The notes: generated by a model not told the origin, from the sequence alone. Counted from the first letter of the stretch, positions 35,555 to 45,289 are shown. The stretch is DNA of 64,000 nt from Paraburkholderia azotifigens (GCF_007995085.1 NZ_VOQS01000003.1:1736001-1800000); one strand, 5' to 3'. A program made the numbers and translations.

Positions 35555-36049
35555 TCAAATCGTTTCGCGGTCGGGATAGACGTCCTCGACGACCTGAGCA
35601 AGTATCATGAAATCGCGATTCGCAGGGCCATTCGTCCCCTGAGACTTGGGGCGATAGACTGAGTCCCCAACCTCGATTGGTGCTCCGCTCAACACACAAA
35701 ACGACCTCACGCGCGCGCGGCCCAATCTCCACAACTGGTCGGCGTATCGTCCTGTCCGGGCGTCGCTCCAATAGATGGCGAGCGTTTCGCGAGACAATCT
35801 CTCGACGATTTCAAGCCGGGCCGGAGTCTCGACCCGAACCACGGGTCCAGTGATACTGGTTGCGGTTGCGCGGTTGTGAGGGCGAAATTTGCCGAGTCGT
35901 TTCGACGGGCCAGTCGAAGTATAGTTTGGAAGCGTGCGCTGCCCGAGCAGAGTCTCCATGATGCAGGCCATCGCGCCTCTTACATCGGGTTGCTCAACCT
36001 TCACTTCGGACGAAGTGCACATACTGGACGGAGAGAGTTCGGGAGTCAT
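35555..36049 (-). CDS. DUF3331-like protein
   Basis: The product is 164 residues, cytoplasmic, no membrane segment. GGAGAGG just upstream supports the start at 36049. The conserved-looking part is the C-terminal half: IYWSDARTGRYADQLWRLGRA-type sequence followed by SFCVLSGAPIEVGDSVYRP, which matches DUF3331 proteins seen widely in Burkholderiaceae. The two cysteine/turn motifs suggest a small zinc-ribbon-like fold, but this is inference. Function is unknown. Two CCGATATATC repeats lie at its ribosome-binding site. Confidence 0.7.
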   Translation of the reverse strand: MTPELSPSSMCTSSEVKVEQPDVRGAMACIMETLLGQRTLPNYTSTGPSKRLGKFRPHNRATATSITGPVVRVETPARLEIVERLSRETLAIYWSDARTGRYADQLWRLGRARVRSFCVLSGAPIEVGDSVYRPKSQGTNGPANRDFMILAQVVEDVYPDRETI

Positions 36050-36057
36050 CTGCCTCT

Positions 36058-36083
36058 CCGATATATCAAAACACCGATATATC
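36058..36083 (-). promoter_or_regulatory. Tandem repeat CCGATATATC (x2) at the DUF3331 gene start
   Basis: CCGATATATC occurs at 36058-36067 and again at 36074-36083, a 16-base period; the second copy extends to the palindrome CGATATATCG. It lies 9-34 bases upstream of the ATG, overlapping the ribosome-binding region, so a bound protein would block expression. The binding protein is unknown. Confidence 0.45.
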
Positions 36084-36312
36084 GTGGTGCGGTGCTGGCG
36101 GCCGATTCTTTCTCCGTCGTCGGTTTGCCAGGTTATTCATTGCCGCCATGTACGGATGTCGCGGCGCACGAACGATTCGGTTGGAGAAAAATGCCCATTT
36201 CCTCCGGGGTGTGCGTCGGATAGCGCAGCCAATGTCATCACGGGCGAGAATGCGTCACCACTTGGGGTTACCCTCTGCAGTGACGCATGATGTCGCCGGA
36301 CCGTTTTTCGGG

Positions 36313-36960
36313 TTAGTCGAGCATCTTGACCGCTTCGTCCGTCGGTACGACCGAATGTGCGAGGAACTGATAGTTCACCATCGCTGCCTTATAACCGTCG
36401 CCCCACTCTGGATGTCGCGGCCCGGCAGTCGCGTCAGAGATGACAGTGACTTCGAAGCCTTGCTCAATCAGGTCACGAAGATGCGATTCAACGCAGAGGT
36501 TCGCAATCATTCCACAAAGAAATACCTTCTGTATGCCCCGCTTTCTCAGTTGCAGAACGAGGTCATTTGTCTGCGGCCCAAATACCTTGTGCGGGCTGAC
36601 TACGATTGTCTTTCCGTCCTCGATGTAGGGCTTCAGCGGTGCAACCCAGTCAGCGCCCGAACCCTCGAAGCCATCGAGAGTCAATTGGCCTCGCCTGGAA
36701 AACGTCCCGGCATCGAACTCGCCCGCTTCGACAGGCCCATTCAGTTTCCAGCCCAAATCGGTCGGGTAAAAGTAGTGTGGTGAGACGAACACTTCAACAC
36801 CCTTATCTTTCGCCGCCTTGAGTACGCGCTCCAGGTTTGGGACGGTTTTGTTTTCTGTGACGCTAGCTCCTACCGCTGCCCAGACCGTACCCTTCGAACT
36901 CAACACGTCGTTTTGCGGGTCAATAATTACGACGGCCACGTTGTCACGATTCAAAGTCAT
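36313..36960 (-). CDS. Isochorismatase-family cysteine hydrolase of the cyn operon
   Basis: The product is 215 residues. The family triad is visible: Asp14 in IIDPQND, Lys125 in SPHKVFG, and Cys156 in GMIANLCVESH, with the cis-peptide-type GMIAN before the Cys. These enzymes hydrolyse amide or C-N bonds in small molecules (for example biuret or N-carbamoyl compounds), or isochorismate. It follows cynS after 167 bases on the same strand, in the place where E. coli has the cynX transporter. A substrate related to cyanate or urea-like compounds is plausible but not shown. Confidence 0.85.
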   Translation of the reverse strand: MTLNRDNVAVVIIDPQNDVLSSKGTVWAAVGASVTENKTVPNLERVLKAAKDKGVEVFVSPHYFYPTDLGWKLNGPVEAGEFDAGTFSRRGQLTLDGFEGSGADWVAPLKPYIEDGKTIVVSPHKVFGPQTNDLVLQLRKRGIQKVFLCGMIANLCVESHLRDLIEQGFEVTVISDATAGPRHPEWGDGYKAAMVNYQFLAHSVVPTDEAVKMLD

Positions 36961-37088
36961 TTCCCAGGTACCTCATTTAGAGCGCGCAGAGTTGGCAAAT
37001 CAACCCTGATAACGTCGGGTGTATGCGGAAGTGGGAGTGGCGTCTGCGGTCACACGCGGACGACTGCCCAATCAGGAAGCCTGTGCGT

Positions 37089-37115
37089 CGCGGGCCGCGC
37101 GTTGCGGAGCCCGCG
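37089..37115 (-). terminator. Hairpin downstream of cynS
   Basis: CGCGGGC (37089-37095) pairs with GCCCGCG (37109-37115) around a 13-base loop, 12 bases after the cynS stop on the minus strand. There is no T-tract, so it is more likely a partial terminator or mRNA-stabilising stem between cynS and the hydrolase gene. Confidence 0.42.
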
Positions 37116-37127
37116 CCACCGACGAGG

Positions 37128-37598
37128 CTAAAACGGTTTGGTTGGGAGGAACTTGCCGTTCAACGTAATAAGGGCACGCTCCCCACCGTCTGGGTCCGGG
37201 ACCTTCTGTATGTCCATCCGGAAATTGATTGCGCTGATAATGCCGTCGCCAAACATTTCGTGCACAAGCGACTTGAGCGTTGTCCCATAGATTTGAATCA
37301 TCTCGTAGAAACGATAGACCGTTGGGTCACTGGGTACGCCGCCGGGTATGCTTCCGCGGAGCGGTACCTGCTGCAAAAGCGCGACCGCTTCGTCGTCGAG
37401 TTCAAGACGGCGACATACGGTCTCCGCAGCCTCTTTCGAAATCGGGTGCTGGCCAAGAAGCGCAGCTGTCAGGAAAACCAGGCTAAGTCCTGTTCCTTCG
37501 GTTAAGTCCTGCCATGACAACCCCTTACTCGCTTTCGACGCGAGAACCTTGTCGGCGAGCTGTTCGCGGGCGGTTGGTGAAACGAGTGTCTGGAGCAT
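37128..37598 (-). CDS. cynS: Cyanate hydratase (cyanase)
   Basis: The product is 156 residues, the same length as E. coli CynS. The catalytic residues fall at the E. coli positions: Arg96 and Glu99 in YRFYEM, and Ser122 in [10 protein letters not shown]. The N-terminal five-helix domain (about 1-80) and C-terminal catalytic domain are intact. It decomposes cyanate with bicarbonate to ammonia and CO2 via carbamate, in the cytoplasm. The carbonic anhydrase gene directly upstream supplies bicarbonate. Confidence 0.96.
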   Translation of the reverse strand: MLQTLVSPTAREQLADKVLASKASKGLSWQDLTEGTGLSLVFLTAALLGQHPISKEAAETVCRRLELDDEAVALLQQVPLRGSIPGGVPSDPTVYRFYEMIQIYGTTLKSLVHEMFGDGIISAINFRMDIQKVPDPDGGERALITLNGKFLPTKPF

Positions 37599-37620
37599 GA
37601 TAATCCTCTGTCACACGAGG

Positions 37621-38283
37621 TTAAGGAAGGCGGGACGCCGACATGACGGGCGTCGCGCACGCTTCCGGGTATTCGGAGAGCGGCACAAAGCACCGGCTCT
37701 CCCAATTCAACGCGACGATTGAGCCGGTTTCGATGTCGTACACCCAGCCGTGGAGGCGGACCGTACCGTTTGAAAGCGCCAATGCAACCGACGGATGAGT
37801 CCTGAGATTGGTCAACTGAGCGATGACGTTTTCGCGGACCATCGAGCTGAGCGCTTCGCTGGGTGATGCATGCTGATGGGAATCGTTGATGGCTGCAGCT
37901 GCGTCTGCGTGACGCAGCCAGCCTGCAACGGCGGGCAAATGCCTCAGGTCCTTGTGTGTTGCAATCGCCGTCATAGCGCCGCAATCTGAGTGTCCGCAGA
38001 CTACGATGTCGGCAACTGCCAGGACAGATACGGCGTATTCCACCGTTGCGGAGACACCTCCAGGCTCTCCGCCGTACGCGGGCACGATATTTCCAGCATT
38101 GCGTATTACAAATATGTCACCGGGTTCGCGTTGCGTAACCATCTCAGGAACAAACCGGCTATCAGAACACGTGACAAAAAGGGCAGTTGGAGCCTGAGCG
38201 CCGGAAAGCTTCTTGAAGAGCTCGGCCCTTTGTGGGAACACTTCCTTCTGAAATCTGAGAAAGCCTTCAATAATCTCTTTCAT
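37621..38283 (-). CDS. cynT: Beta-class carbonic anhydrase of the cyn operon
   Basis: The product is 220 residues. The second of two adjacent ATGs (38283) is chosen; it lies about 8 bases after GAGG and puts the zinc ligands at the E. coli CynT positions: Cys39 (CSDSR), His98 and Cys101 (GHSDC), with the Asp41/Arg43 dyad. It retains bicarbonate in the cell during cyanate breakdown. cynS follows after 22 bases. The LysR-type regulator CynR that usually sits beside the operon is absent from the window. Confidence 0.94.
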   Translation of the reverse strand: MKEIIEGFLRFQKEVFPQRAELFKKLSGAQAPTALFVTCSDSRFVPEMVTQREPGDIFVIRNAGNIVPAYGGEPGGVSATVEYAVSVLAVADIVVCGHSDCGAMTAIATHKDLRHLPAVAGWLRHADAAAAINDSHQHASPSEALSSMVRENVIAQLTNLRTHPSVALALSNGTVRLHGWVYDIETGSIVALNWESRCFVPLSEYPEACATPVMSASRLP

Positions 38284-38910
38284 CACAGCCTCGCGTCGTC
38301 TTGAGGTCGCTTTGAGATTAGTTGCTACCAGATCCCGATGTATTTCAGATTTGCACGTAAAGGATTCGCCTTTGCACGGAACTGTTATGTGTCAGTTCAA
38401 AAAGCGGTGCGGGTTCGACATAAAGCCTGGTCCGAACTTCGTCGCGTCGTGTCGGACCATGCTACGTGCGGGGATACATACATGTGTGATATCGAATGAG
38501 CGTGTGGCGTGACTACGCTAGCTGACGTTGACGTCGCGAGACGACGCGGGTGCGGCGAACGGCGCTCAGTGAATCGGTGAGCGTACGCGTTGAACCTTCA
38601 ACGAGAATCGAGTGGCACCCGATTCGGACAAATTCCGGACCGAATTCGTGCACATGGAGAAGAAGGAGCCAGGAGTGCAACCTAAACTCGCTAGCGCAGG
38701 ATGAAGTAGACGCTCAATGCAGATGATTGCGGGCGGGCGGATGCAAGCGGCTAGCCCCTCATCATCGTTGGGCTGCACGTTGGCCAACACAAGGTTCTGG
38801 TCGAATGGGTCGACGCCAATGACGAGACGCTTGACGGTGCCATCGTGAATTTTTTTGTCCCGAAGCAGTTTCCAGACCCAAGAAGAAATAGCGGTCGATG
38901 AGGGACCGGA
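38284..38910. other. Region upstream of cynT: promoter and a probable gene remnant
   Basis: The first 100-150 bases should hold the cyn promoter. From about 38566 to 38905 the minus strand is open for about 110 codons (for example VKRLVIGVDPFDQNLVLANV) but has no ATG near the front and no ribosome-binding site, so it may be a remnant of an unidentified gene. Nothing else is recognised. Confidence 0.4.
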
Positions 38911-39420
38911 CTAGCGGTCAAGGCGGAACAACAACGAATTGCGGTCGGGATAGTCGTAATAGATTGGAGCCTCGGACTTCTCGATTTGACGGAAACCCTT
39001 CTTGCGGTAAAACGCGTGTGACCGTGTTGCGATTGATGGTGTGTCCAGGATGATTGTCTTGATTTCTTTCAGGCCACAGAACGCGATTAGTCTGTCGAAG
39101 AGAGCCTCCGCTACGCCTGCTTGGGCACCGCGATAGCCATCTGCCACGAAGAATTTCTTGAGAACTGACACGGAAACGCCTTCGCGTTGCAGGCCAATAG
39201 AACCAACTACCCGCCCATCCTCGTTCACGGCGATCCAAAATCCGCCACCAGCAGTCAAATAGCTTGACTCGATACTCAGCAGGTCGGGTTGCTGCTCCAA
39301 CGATATCTCGAGACCAGCCTCAACGTTCTGAATGGTCAAAATAAGATCGATGACGCCATCCATGAATTCGGGGCGGTAGTCGACGACCGACCACTTATCG
39401 TCTTGCTTGCCAACGTGCAC
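38911..39420 (-). CDS. GNAT-family N-acetyltransferase
   Basis: The product is 169 residues. The GNAT fold is seen from the strand FWIAVNEDGRVVGSIGLQ near 62, the acetyl-CoA loop region VADGYRGAQAGVAEALF near 93 (a variant of R/Q-x-x-G-x-G/A) and the C-terminal HAFYRKKGFRQIEKSE near 135. It transfers an acetyl group from acetyl-CoA to an amine. The substrate cannot be told. It stands alone on the minus strand, with GC nearer 53-55% by impression, lower than the T6SS region. Confidence 0.85.
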   Translation of the reverse strand: MHVGKQDDKWSVVDYRPEFMDGVIDLILTIQNVEAGLEISLEQQPDLLSIESSYLTAGGGFWIAVNEDGRVVGSIGLQREGVSVSVLKKFFVADGYRGAQAGVAEALFDRLIAFCGLKEIKTIILDTPSIATRSHAFYRKKGFRQIEKSEAPIYYDYPDRNSLLFRLDR

Positions 39421-40156
39421 AGTGCAGCTCCGGGAATGTCGGGTAATGGACAGGAACCCATGCCTGAAAAGGTATGGGCGTGCGTCTACGCTTCAGACGT
39501 GAACTCAATTTATATGAGTTGCCGCTGATTTGATAGAACGTCCTTGCAAATGTCCGGCTCGACGGCTCGACGCGCCTCCATCGTGTTCCTGAGGTGATAG
39601 CTGGCTGGGGGGGGCCGGTGAGTGCACGCGATGACTCAGGCATAGCGGCCAGGCGGCCGGTACAACGAGTGCATCTGTACCGGTAGGTTGCCATGCCGGT
39701 TCTGCCTTCGTCGGCAACGCCGGCCGCATCGACAGGAAAACGACCTCCTGCCACGAAACGATGCGATGGTTGGGTGCCGAGGCACCGGTCGCTCAGAGTT
39801 CACATTAAGCCCCCAGTAAATCGGATGGCGAGTCTGTTGTGCACCCTCGTCAAACAGTGACGCCGTAGCGTCGCCCTTATGCCTGAATGGTCGTCATCTT
39901 TGCATCCGTCTTCTATCAAAGTCTTGGGTTTCATATCGATTTCGCACTGCGTCGATGACTTTGCTCTTTAAGCGTGTGCGCGCACTAACGAAATCGTGCA
40001 AATGCAAAACAGCGACTCGCCTTGCCGTTCGCCAACGTAACCGACGACGGTTGGCAGCTGTCACACTTTGGGCGCAAACATCGCAAATGGTGGCGCTCGC
40101 TCCGTGGGCGTTTGCTTGCCAAACCTATTGATCTCTGATGTCCACGCAGGAGGTGA
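39421..40156. other. Intergenic region with an inverted repeat, no gene seen
   Basis: No frame in these 736 bases has a believable start and ribosome-binding site. CCGGTAC at 39657-39663 is repeated in inverted form as GTACCGG at 39677-39683, a possible operator or hairpin. A run of eight G lies at about 39607-39614. The last 100 bases should hold the promoter of the DUF1348 gene. Confidence 0.4.
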
Positions 40157-40633
40157 ATGATGTCGGAAGAGACGCGTCCTCCCTGTCCGCCGTTCACAAT
40201 CGAAACCGCGGTCCTTAAGGTGCGGCTGGCGGAGGACGGCTGGAACACCCGAGACCCTGAGCGGGTTTCGCTCGCTTACTCTGTGGATTCGCGTTGGCGA
40301 AACCGCGCCGAATTTGTGAACGGGAGGAGCGAGATAGTTGAACTGTTGACCCGCAAGTGGCAACGCGAACTGGATTACCGGCTCATCAAAGAGCTGTGGG
40401 CGTATACAGACAACCGAATAGCTGTGCGCTACGCATACGAATGCCACGACGATTCAATGAACTGGTTCCGTTCGTATGGCAACGAGAATTGGGAATTCGA
40501 TGAGCGTGGCTTGATGGTTCGTCGCTTTGCGTGCATCAACGACCTTCCCATCAAGGAAGAGGAACGCCTGTTTCATTGGCCACTTGGTCGGCGTCCCGAC
40601 GGGCATGCGGGCTTGAGCGACCTGGGTCTTTAA
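40157..40633 (+). CDS. DUF1348 (NTF2/SnoaL-like) protein
   Basis: The product is 158 residues, ATG-ATG start after CAGGAGGTGA. DUF1348 features are [16 protein letters not shown] near 24, DSRWRNR near 44, [16 protein letters not shown] near 54, and [20 protein letters not shown] near 102. A strongly charged C-terminus ends in LSDLGL. These cone-shaped alpha+beta proteins bind or turn over small molecules; no reaction is known for this group. It is followed after 55 bases by a glutathione transferase gene on the same strand and probably shares its transcript. Confidence 0.8.
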   Translation: MMSEETRPPCPPFTIETAVLKVRLAEDGWNTRDPERVSLAYSVDSRWRNRAEFVNGRSEIVELLTRKWQRELDYRLIKELWAYTDNRIAVRYAYECHDDSMNWFRSYGNENWEFDERGLMVRRFACINDLPIKEEERLFHWPLGRRPDGHAGLSDLGL

Positions 40634-40688
40634 AGCGAGCCGTCGTGCTTCTTGCATCCGTTTCCCTCATTTATCTGGAGAGAGAGCT

Positions 40689-41306
40689 ATGAAGCTCTAT
40701 TACCATCCGTTGTCAGGACACTCGCACCGCGCGCGCCTGTTTCTGTCCCTGTTGGGTTTGCAGCATGAGCTTGTTGAGGTCGACTTGATGAAAGGGGCGC
40801 ACAAGGCGCCTGACTTCCTCAAACTTAATCGCTTTGGTCAGGTGCCGGTGCTGGTCGACGACGGCACCGCGGTGTCCGATTCAAATGCCATTCTCGTCTA
40901 CGTCGCTAAGAAATACGGGAAGGATGACTGGCTCCCTGAGTCTCCGCAGTCTGCTGCTGCTGTCCAGCGCTGGTTGTCCGTCGCTGCGGGCGAGATTGCA
41001 TACGGACCGGCGGCTGCCCGTTTAATCACCGTGTTTGGAGCGAGGTACGACCCTGAGCAGGTAATTGGACGCGCGCACGGTGTATTAAAGCTCATCGAAG
41101 CTGAGTTGGACGGACACGACTTCATTTCGCACGACCATCCGACAATCGCCGACGTGGCGCTCTACAGCTATATTGCGCGGGCGCCGGAGGGCAACGTCGA
41201 CCTGAAGGACTACCCGAATGTGAATGCGTGGTTGCAAAGAATCGAAGCCTTGCCCGGATTCGTGGAGTTCCAGAAGACGCCGGCCGGGTTGACCGCAAAC
41301 GCCTGA
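40689..41306 (+). CDS. Glutathione S-transferase
   Basis: The product is 205 residues. The thioredoxin-like N-terminal domain starts [19 protein letters not shown] with Ser9 in the usual catalytic position. [11 protein letters not shown] and [14 protein letters not shown] (about 47-78) are the glutathione-binding segments. The helical C-terminal domain ends in [12 protein letters not shown]. It conjugates glutathione to electrophiles in the cytosol. GGAGAGAG precedes the ATG. A nearly identical N-terminus appears in a broken minus-strand gene at 55668-55900, so the two are paralogues. Confidence 0.92.
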   Translation: MKLYYHPLSGHSHRARLFLSLLGLQHELVEVDLMKGAHKAPDFLKLNRFGQVPVLVDDGTAVSDSNAILVYVAKKYGKDDWLPESPQSAAAVQRWLSVAAGEIAYGPAAARLITVFGARYDPEQVIGRAHGVLKLIEAELDGHDFISHDHPTIADVALYSYIARAPEGNVDLKDYPNVNAWLQRIEALPGFVEFQKTPAGLTANA

Positions 41307-41353
41307 GAGGCGTCGTGCGAAACTGCGATTCGTGCGTGATAGGGAGGGCAATT

Positions 41354-43420
41354 ATGGCAAGCGCCGTCAAGTCACCGTGGCACAGCGGCGAACTTCAGAT
41401 GCAAAGAGAGCTTGGGGTCGCGAACAAGATGGATGAACTGGGGCGTCGAGTCATCCGCGACCATCTGCCTGACCAGCATCGTGCGTTCTTTGCCCAACTG
41501 CCGTTTGTAGTTGTCGGCGCTGTCGACAGCCAAGGCGACCCCTGGGCCACGCTGCTCGCACAGACGCCGGGCTTCATGCAGGCTTCAACCGACAAGCTGC
41601 TCAGGATAGATTCACCGCTCGACCCTCTTGATCCGGCGACTTCAGGCCTGGCCGACGGCGGGTCTGTGGGACTGTTGGGAATGGAGCCCGCGACGCGGCG
41701 ACGCAACAGGATGAACGGCACCATCAGCGATAACAATGCGAGCGGGTTCAGCGTCAACGTTGTCCAAAGCTTTGGAAATTGTCCGCAATACATTCAGGCT
41801 CGCGATTTTCAATTCGTGCGTGACCCTGCAAGCCTGCCGGAGGCGTCCCCACTCCGCATGGAGAGGCTCTCAGACGACGTACGAGAATTGGTCGCCAATG
41901 CGGATACGTTTTTTGTGGCGTCGTATGTTGATAACTCCGACGGGCGACGTGAAGTCGACGTGTCGCATCGCGGAGGACGAGCCGGATTCGTACGCATCGA
42001 AGAAGATGGGTCCTTGACCGTCCCGGATTTCGCCGGAAACCTGTTCTTCGCGACGCTTGGCAACATCCTGATTAACCCGCGGGCTGGGTTAGCGTTCGTT
42101 GACTTCGAGACGGGCGACCTGTTGCAATTGTCGGGACGAGCAAAAATAATTACCGAGTCTCCGGAAATCGCCGCCTTCCAGGGCGCAGAGCGACTGTGGA
42201 CCTTTGCTCCAGAGCGCATCGTGTACCGGCCGGGTGCCATACCGCTGAGATGGACCTTCCAGGCGAATGGCTGGTCGCCGAATTCGCTCATGACGGGGAG
42301 CTGGGAGCAGGCGGCGGAGCGGCTGAAAGCATCGGCTCTGAAAGAAAGATGGCGGAAGTTCAAGGTCGCAAAGATTCTTGACGAGAGTTCGGTGATTCGG
42401 TCATTTCACTTCGAGCCGATTGATGGTGCGGGACTTATCCCGCACCTGGCGGGCCAGCATCTGCCAATTCGCGTTACACCTGCTGCGTGCGAGAAGCCGG
42501 CGATTCGCACGTATACGTTGTCCTGTGCTCCTGCGGATGGAATCTACCGAATCAGCGTCAAGCGAGAGGGGCTTGTGTCATCGCATCTGCATGACAATCT
42601 TCGTGTCGGCGACATCATCGAAGCTCGCGCGCCGGCTGGTCAGTTCACTATCGATGCGTTCGAACGACGTCCCGCAGTCTTGCTCGCAGCAGGCGTCGGC
42701 GTTACGCCTATGCTCGCGATGCTGCGACATGTGGTTTACGAAGGGCTTCGTACTCGTCGGGTACGCCCGACCTGGTTCTTTCTATCGGCGCGCTCAATAG
42801 GGGAACGCGCTTTCGCGAAAGAGATTGAACGCGTGAGTGCGAGCGCAAATGGCCTGATTCGTTTTGTCCGTGTGCTCAGTAACACGGATGGTGCACGCGA
42901 GTGCAAAGACTACGACGAGGCTGGCAGGATAGACGTGGACCTGTTGTGCCGTACGCTGCCGTTCAACGACTACGACTTCTACATGTGCGGCCCTCCAGCG
43001 TTCATGCAGTCAGTCTACGATGACCTGCGTGCATTGAATGTTGCCGACGGGCGCATCCATGCCGAGGCGTTCGGACCGGCATCGCTCAAGCGACACGGCG
43101 ACGTCGTCGAGGACGTAGCGCCGGCCCGGATTCCTTCGGACACGGCGACGCCCGTCATGTTCGTCAAGTCCGGGAAGGAAGCGCGTTGGGTTCCGGACGG
43201 CGGGTCGTTGCTGGACCTTGCTGAAGCACGTGGCCTGTCGCCGGAATCTGGATGCCGTGGTGGGACTTGCGGCACCTGTCGGACTCATGTCGTCGAAGGC
43301 GCTGTGGCATACGTTACGCCCCCTGACTTCAAAGTTGCCGATGATGAGGCTCTCATCTGCTGTGCGGTGCCAGCAAATCGGGAATCAGGTGGAGGGCCAC
43401 GGCTTCTGCTCGATATCTGA
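41354..43420 (+). CDS. Three-domain fusion: PNPOx-like, FAD/NAD reductase, 2Fe-2S ferredoxin
   Basis: The product is 688 residues. GGGAGGG six bases upstream sets the start at 41354. Residues 1-320 are a pyridoxamine-5'-phosphate-oxidase-like FMN domain (FFAQLPFVVVGAVDSQGDPWAT, then FFATLGNILINPRAGLAF). Residues about 330-580 are a ferredoxin-NADP-reductase-type module with RTYTLSC (FAD), GVGVTPMLAML (NAD) and YMCGPPAFM. Residues about 600-688 are a plant-type 2Fe-2S domain with CRGGTCGTC and a fourth Cys near the end. The electron path NAD(P)H to FAD to 2Fe-2S, possibly serving FMN, is inferred. It lies 47 bases after the GST gene and is likely co-transcribed. Confidence 0.9.
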   Translation: MASAVKSPWHSGELQMQRELGVANKMDELGRRVIRDHLPDQHRAFFAQLPFVVVGAVDSQGDPWATLLAQTPGFMQASTDKLLRIDSPLDPLDPATSGLADGGSVGLLGMEPATRRRNRMNGTISDNNASGFSVNVVQSFGNCPQYIQARDFQFVRDPASLPEASPLRMERLSDDVRELVANADTFFVASYVDNSDGRREVDVSHRGGRAGFVRIEEDGSLTVPDFAGNLFFATLGNILINPRAGLAFVDFETGDLLQLSGRAKIITESPEIAAFQGAERLWTFAPERIVYRPGAIPLRWTFQANGWSPNSLMTGSWEQAAERLKASALKERWRKFKVAKILDESSVIRSFHFEPIDGAGLIPHLAGQHLPIRVTPAACEKPAIRTYTLSCAPADGIYRISVKREGLVSSHLHDNLRVGDIIEARAPAGQFTIDAFERRPAVLLAAGVGVTPMLAMLRHVVYEGLRTRRVRPTWFFLSARSIGERAFAKEIERVSASANGLIRFVRVLSNTDGARECKDYDEAGRIDVDLLCRTLPFNDYDFYMCGPPAFMQSVYDDLRALNVADGRIHAEAFGPASLKRHGDVVEDVAPARIPSDTATPVMFVKSGKEARWVPDGGSLLDLAEARGLSPESGCRGGTCGTCRTHVVEGAVAYVTPPDFKVADDEALICCAVPANRESGGGPRLLLDI

Positions 43421-43566
43421 CGACTGTGATTCGCGCAGCCTTCTGGTGCGCGCCGGCAACGGGGCGGCACGGACGCCTTCACGTGTGTCGCGCCAGTTCG
43501 CGAGTCGGGCGCACAGGTCGCTGTTATCTTTCAGATGGAGCGTCCCCGTTCGTGGCTGTGTGAGTA

Positions 43567-44982
43567 TCAGATTACCTGGCTCGGTTCATATGACTTGAGA
43601 TGCAGAATGTCCGCAATGCGCTGCATGCAACTCTCAAGCTCGGCACGTGTTCGGGGTGCACCCAAGCATAGCCTGACACCATCGGGCGCTTCGGAAACGG
43701 CAAAGGCTTCGGTACCAGCGACCGATATGCCTGAAAGCTTTAACTGCGTTATGAAAGCGTTGCGCGTCCAGGGCATGGGTAAGGGCAACCACAGATGGAA
43801 GCCACGGTTGTGCCGACTATCGAGGTCCGCTCCAAGGTACCGGCGGGCGATAACCTGACGGGCGTCGCTCTCGACGCATATCGCCCGTAGCATATCTTCT
43901 GCGATTCCCGATTCAATCCAATACGTCGCGACCGCTGCGCTCAACGGCGCGGCCATTGAAGCCGTCGCACGGATGACAACGGAAGCCCGTTCCGCGGAGC
44001 TTTGGTCGGGTACGCTTAGATACGCGATGCGCAGCGCGGGCGAGACGCATTTCGCGAGGCCAGAAATGTAGTAGACGAGTTCGGGTGCCAGCGACGCGAG
44101 GCTCGGAAGTTCTTGCAAAGCGTTTGTTGAATCATCGGGCGAATTGACCAAAGGCCAATAGTTGTCATCTTCAATGATTGGAAGCTTGTGACGGCGCGCA
44201 ACTTCCACCAGGGCAATACGCCGGTTCAATGGCATAGTTATCGTGGTGGGGTTGTGGACGATTGGCGTGCAATAGAATGCTTTCGGCTTTTCGGACTGGC
44301 AGAGGGCATCGAGCGATTCCGGTATTGCGCCGTGTTCATCCATTTCGACAGCGGACAGGCGAATACCTAGTTCTTTGGCGAGCAAGATACAGCCAGGATA
44401 AGTCAATGCCTCTACGCAGATGGTGTCGCCCGCTCCCGCTAGCATGATTGAGACGGCAAGGAGCGCACCCTGCGCGCCGGGACATACGAGGACACGCTCG
44501 GGGCCAAGTCCAGGAACTCGTTGGGCAAGCCAGTTTGCGCCCACCAGACGGTCCCTCATTGCGCCGCTCGGGACCTGATAGCGCATAAGCATATCCATAC
44601 CGCGTTCCGCCATCATCGCAGGCACGCCTTCCCAGATTCGCTTCTCGAGCGTCGGGTTGTCGAATGGTGGGGGCTGGTTAATCAGCATGTCGATGCCGGA
44701 CACGCTAGTCGCGGCGGCCGGGGGGCGATGCAAGGCCTTCACATAGGTGCCGCGTCCGACGCGGGCCTCGAGCAGGCCCCGTCGTTGGGCTTCAGCGTAG
44801 CCTCTGCTAACCGTTGTGAAGTCGATACCCAAGGTGGCGGCAAGCGTCCGCTGCGGAGGCAACCTGTCGCCGACACGAAGCTCTCCTCTGTTGATGCTAT
44901 CGGCTACGGCGTCTGCAATCGCCAGATATGTAGGACCACTTGAGTCTTCGAGAAGCGGCGTCCAGCCAGATGTTCGCATCAT
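43567..44982 (-). CDS. MocR-family regulator (GntR helix-turn-helix fused to an aminotransferase fold)
   Basis: The product is 471 residues. The start at 44982 is chosen because GAGG lies about 7 bases upstream and the wHTH begins at once. Residues 10-80 are a GntR wHTH (RVGDRLPPQRTLAATLGIDFTTVSR). From 100 on is a fold-type I PLP domain with IIEDDNYWPL (Asp272) and Lys311 in SGLAKCVSPALR, so PLP binding is likely. MocR proteins sense PLP-bound amines or amino acids and often control the neighbouring divergent gene. Here that is the solute-binding protein gene. It is convergent with the fused reductase gene, which has a PNPOx-like domain. Confidence 0.93.
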   Translation of the reverse strand: MMRTSGWTPLLEDSSGPTYLAIADAVADSINRGELRVGDRLPPQRTLAATLGIDFTTVSRGYAEAQRRGLLEARVGRGTYVKALHRPPAAATSVSGIDMLINQPPPFDNPTLEKRIWEGVPAMMAERGMDMLMRYQVPSGAMRDRLVGANWLAQRVPGLGPERVLVCPGAQGALLAVSIMLAGAGDTICVEALTYPGCILLAKELGIRLSAVEMDEHGAIPESLDALCQSEKPKAFYCTPIVHNPTTITMPLNRRIALVEVARRHKLPIIEDDNYWPLVNSPDDSTNALQELPSLASLAPELVYYISGLAKCVSPALRIAYLSVPDQSSAERASVVIRATASMAAPLSAAVATYWIESGIAEDMLRAICVESDARQVIARRYLGADLDSRHNRGFHLWLPLPMPWTRNAFITQLKLSGISVAGTEAFAVSEAPDGVRLCLGAPRTRAELESCMQRIADILHLKSYEPSQVI

Positions 44983-45007
44983 TTTGCGGCCTCGTGCGGA
45001 GCAATCT

Positions 45008-45021
45008 GTTCCTATTGTATG
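45008..45021 (+). promoter_or_regulatory. Candidate MocR operator, copy 1 (GTTCCTATTGTATG)
   Basis: This sequence lies 26-39 bases upstream of the MocR start. It matches copy 2 at 45290 at 13 of 14 bases in the same orientation, with no other near-match noticed. Direct repeats of this kind are the usual MocR binding layout. Confidence 0.5.
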
Positions 45022-45289
45022 CAACATTTTTCTGTGTTGCTCCATTTTTGTGCGCGAGTGTATGCATTCGTTCGAACGCTTGATTCCATCAATCGAGGTC
45101 GTTGTTTGAAGTGGTGAGATGCATACATCTTCAGTTATTTTTGCCAGCGGATTTATAGGGCCACCGTTGGCGCGCTTGTCACGCGCGGATGGGGCCGTGG
45201 CGCGCGCGAAATTTGTATGTGTTTAATGGATGAATTGAATGCAGACAATTGAACTTGTCGAAGAAAGTTGTTTGCATTTCCCGGAGCTT

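Noticed and set aside
38566..38905. Open minus-strand frame between cynT and the GNAT gene
   Set aside because: No ATG or ribosome-binding site near its front; could be a remnant, but I cannot assign it.
39601..39700. CRISPR-like or tandem repeat array
   Set aside because: Only one inverted repeat and a G-run; no repeat-spacer pattern is present here or anywhere in the window.
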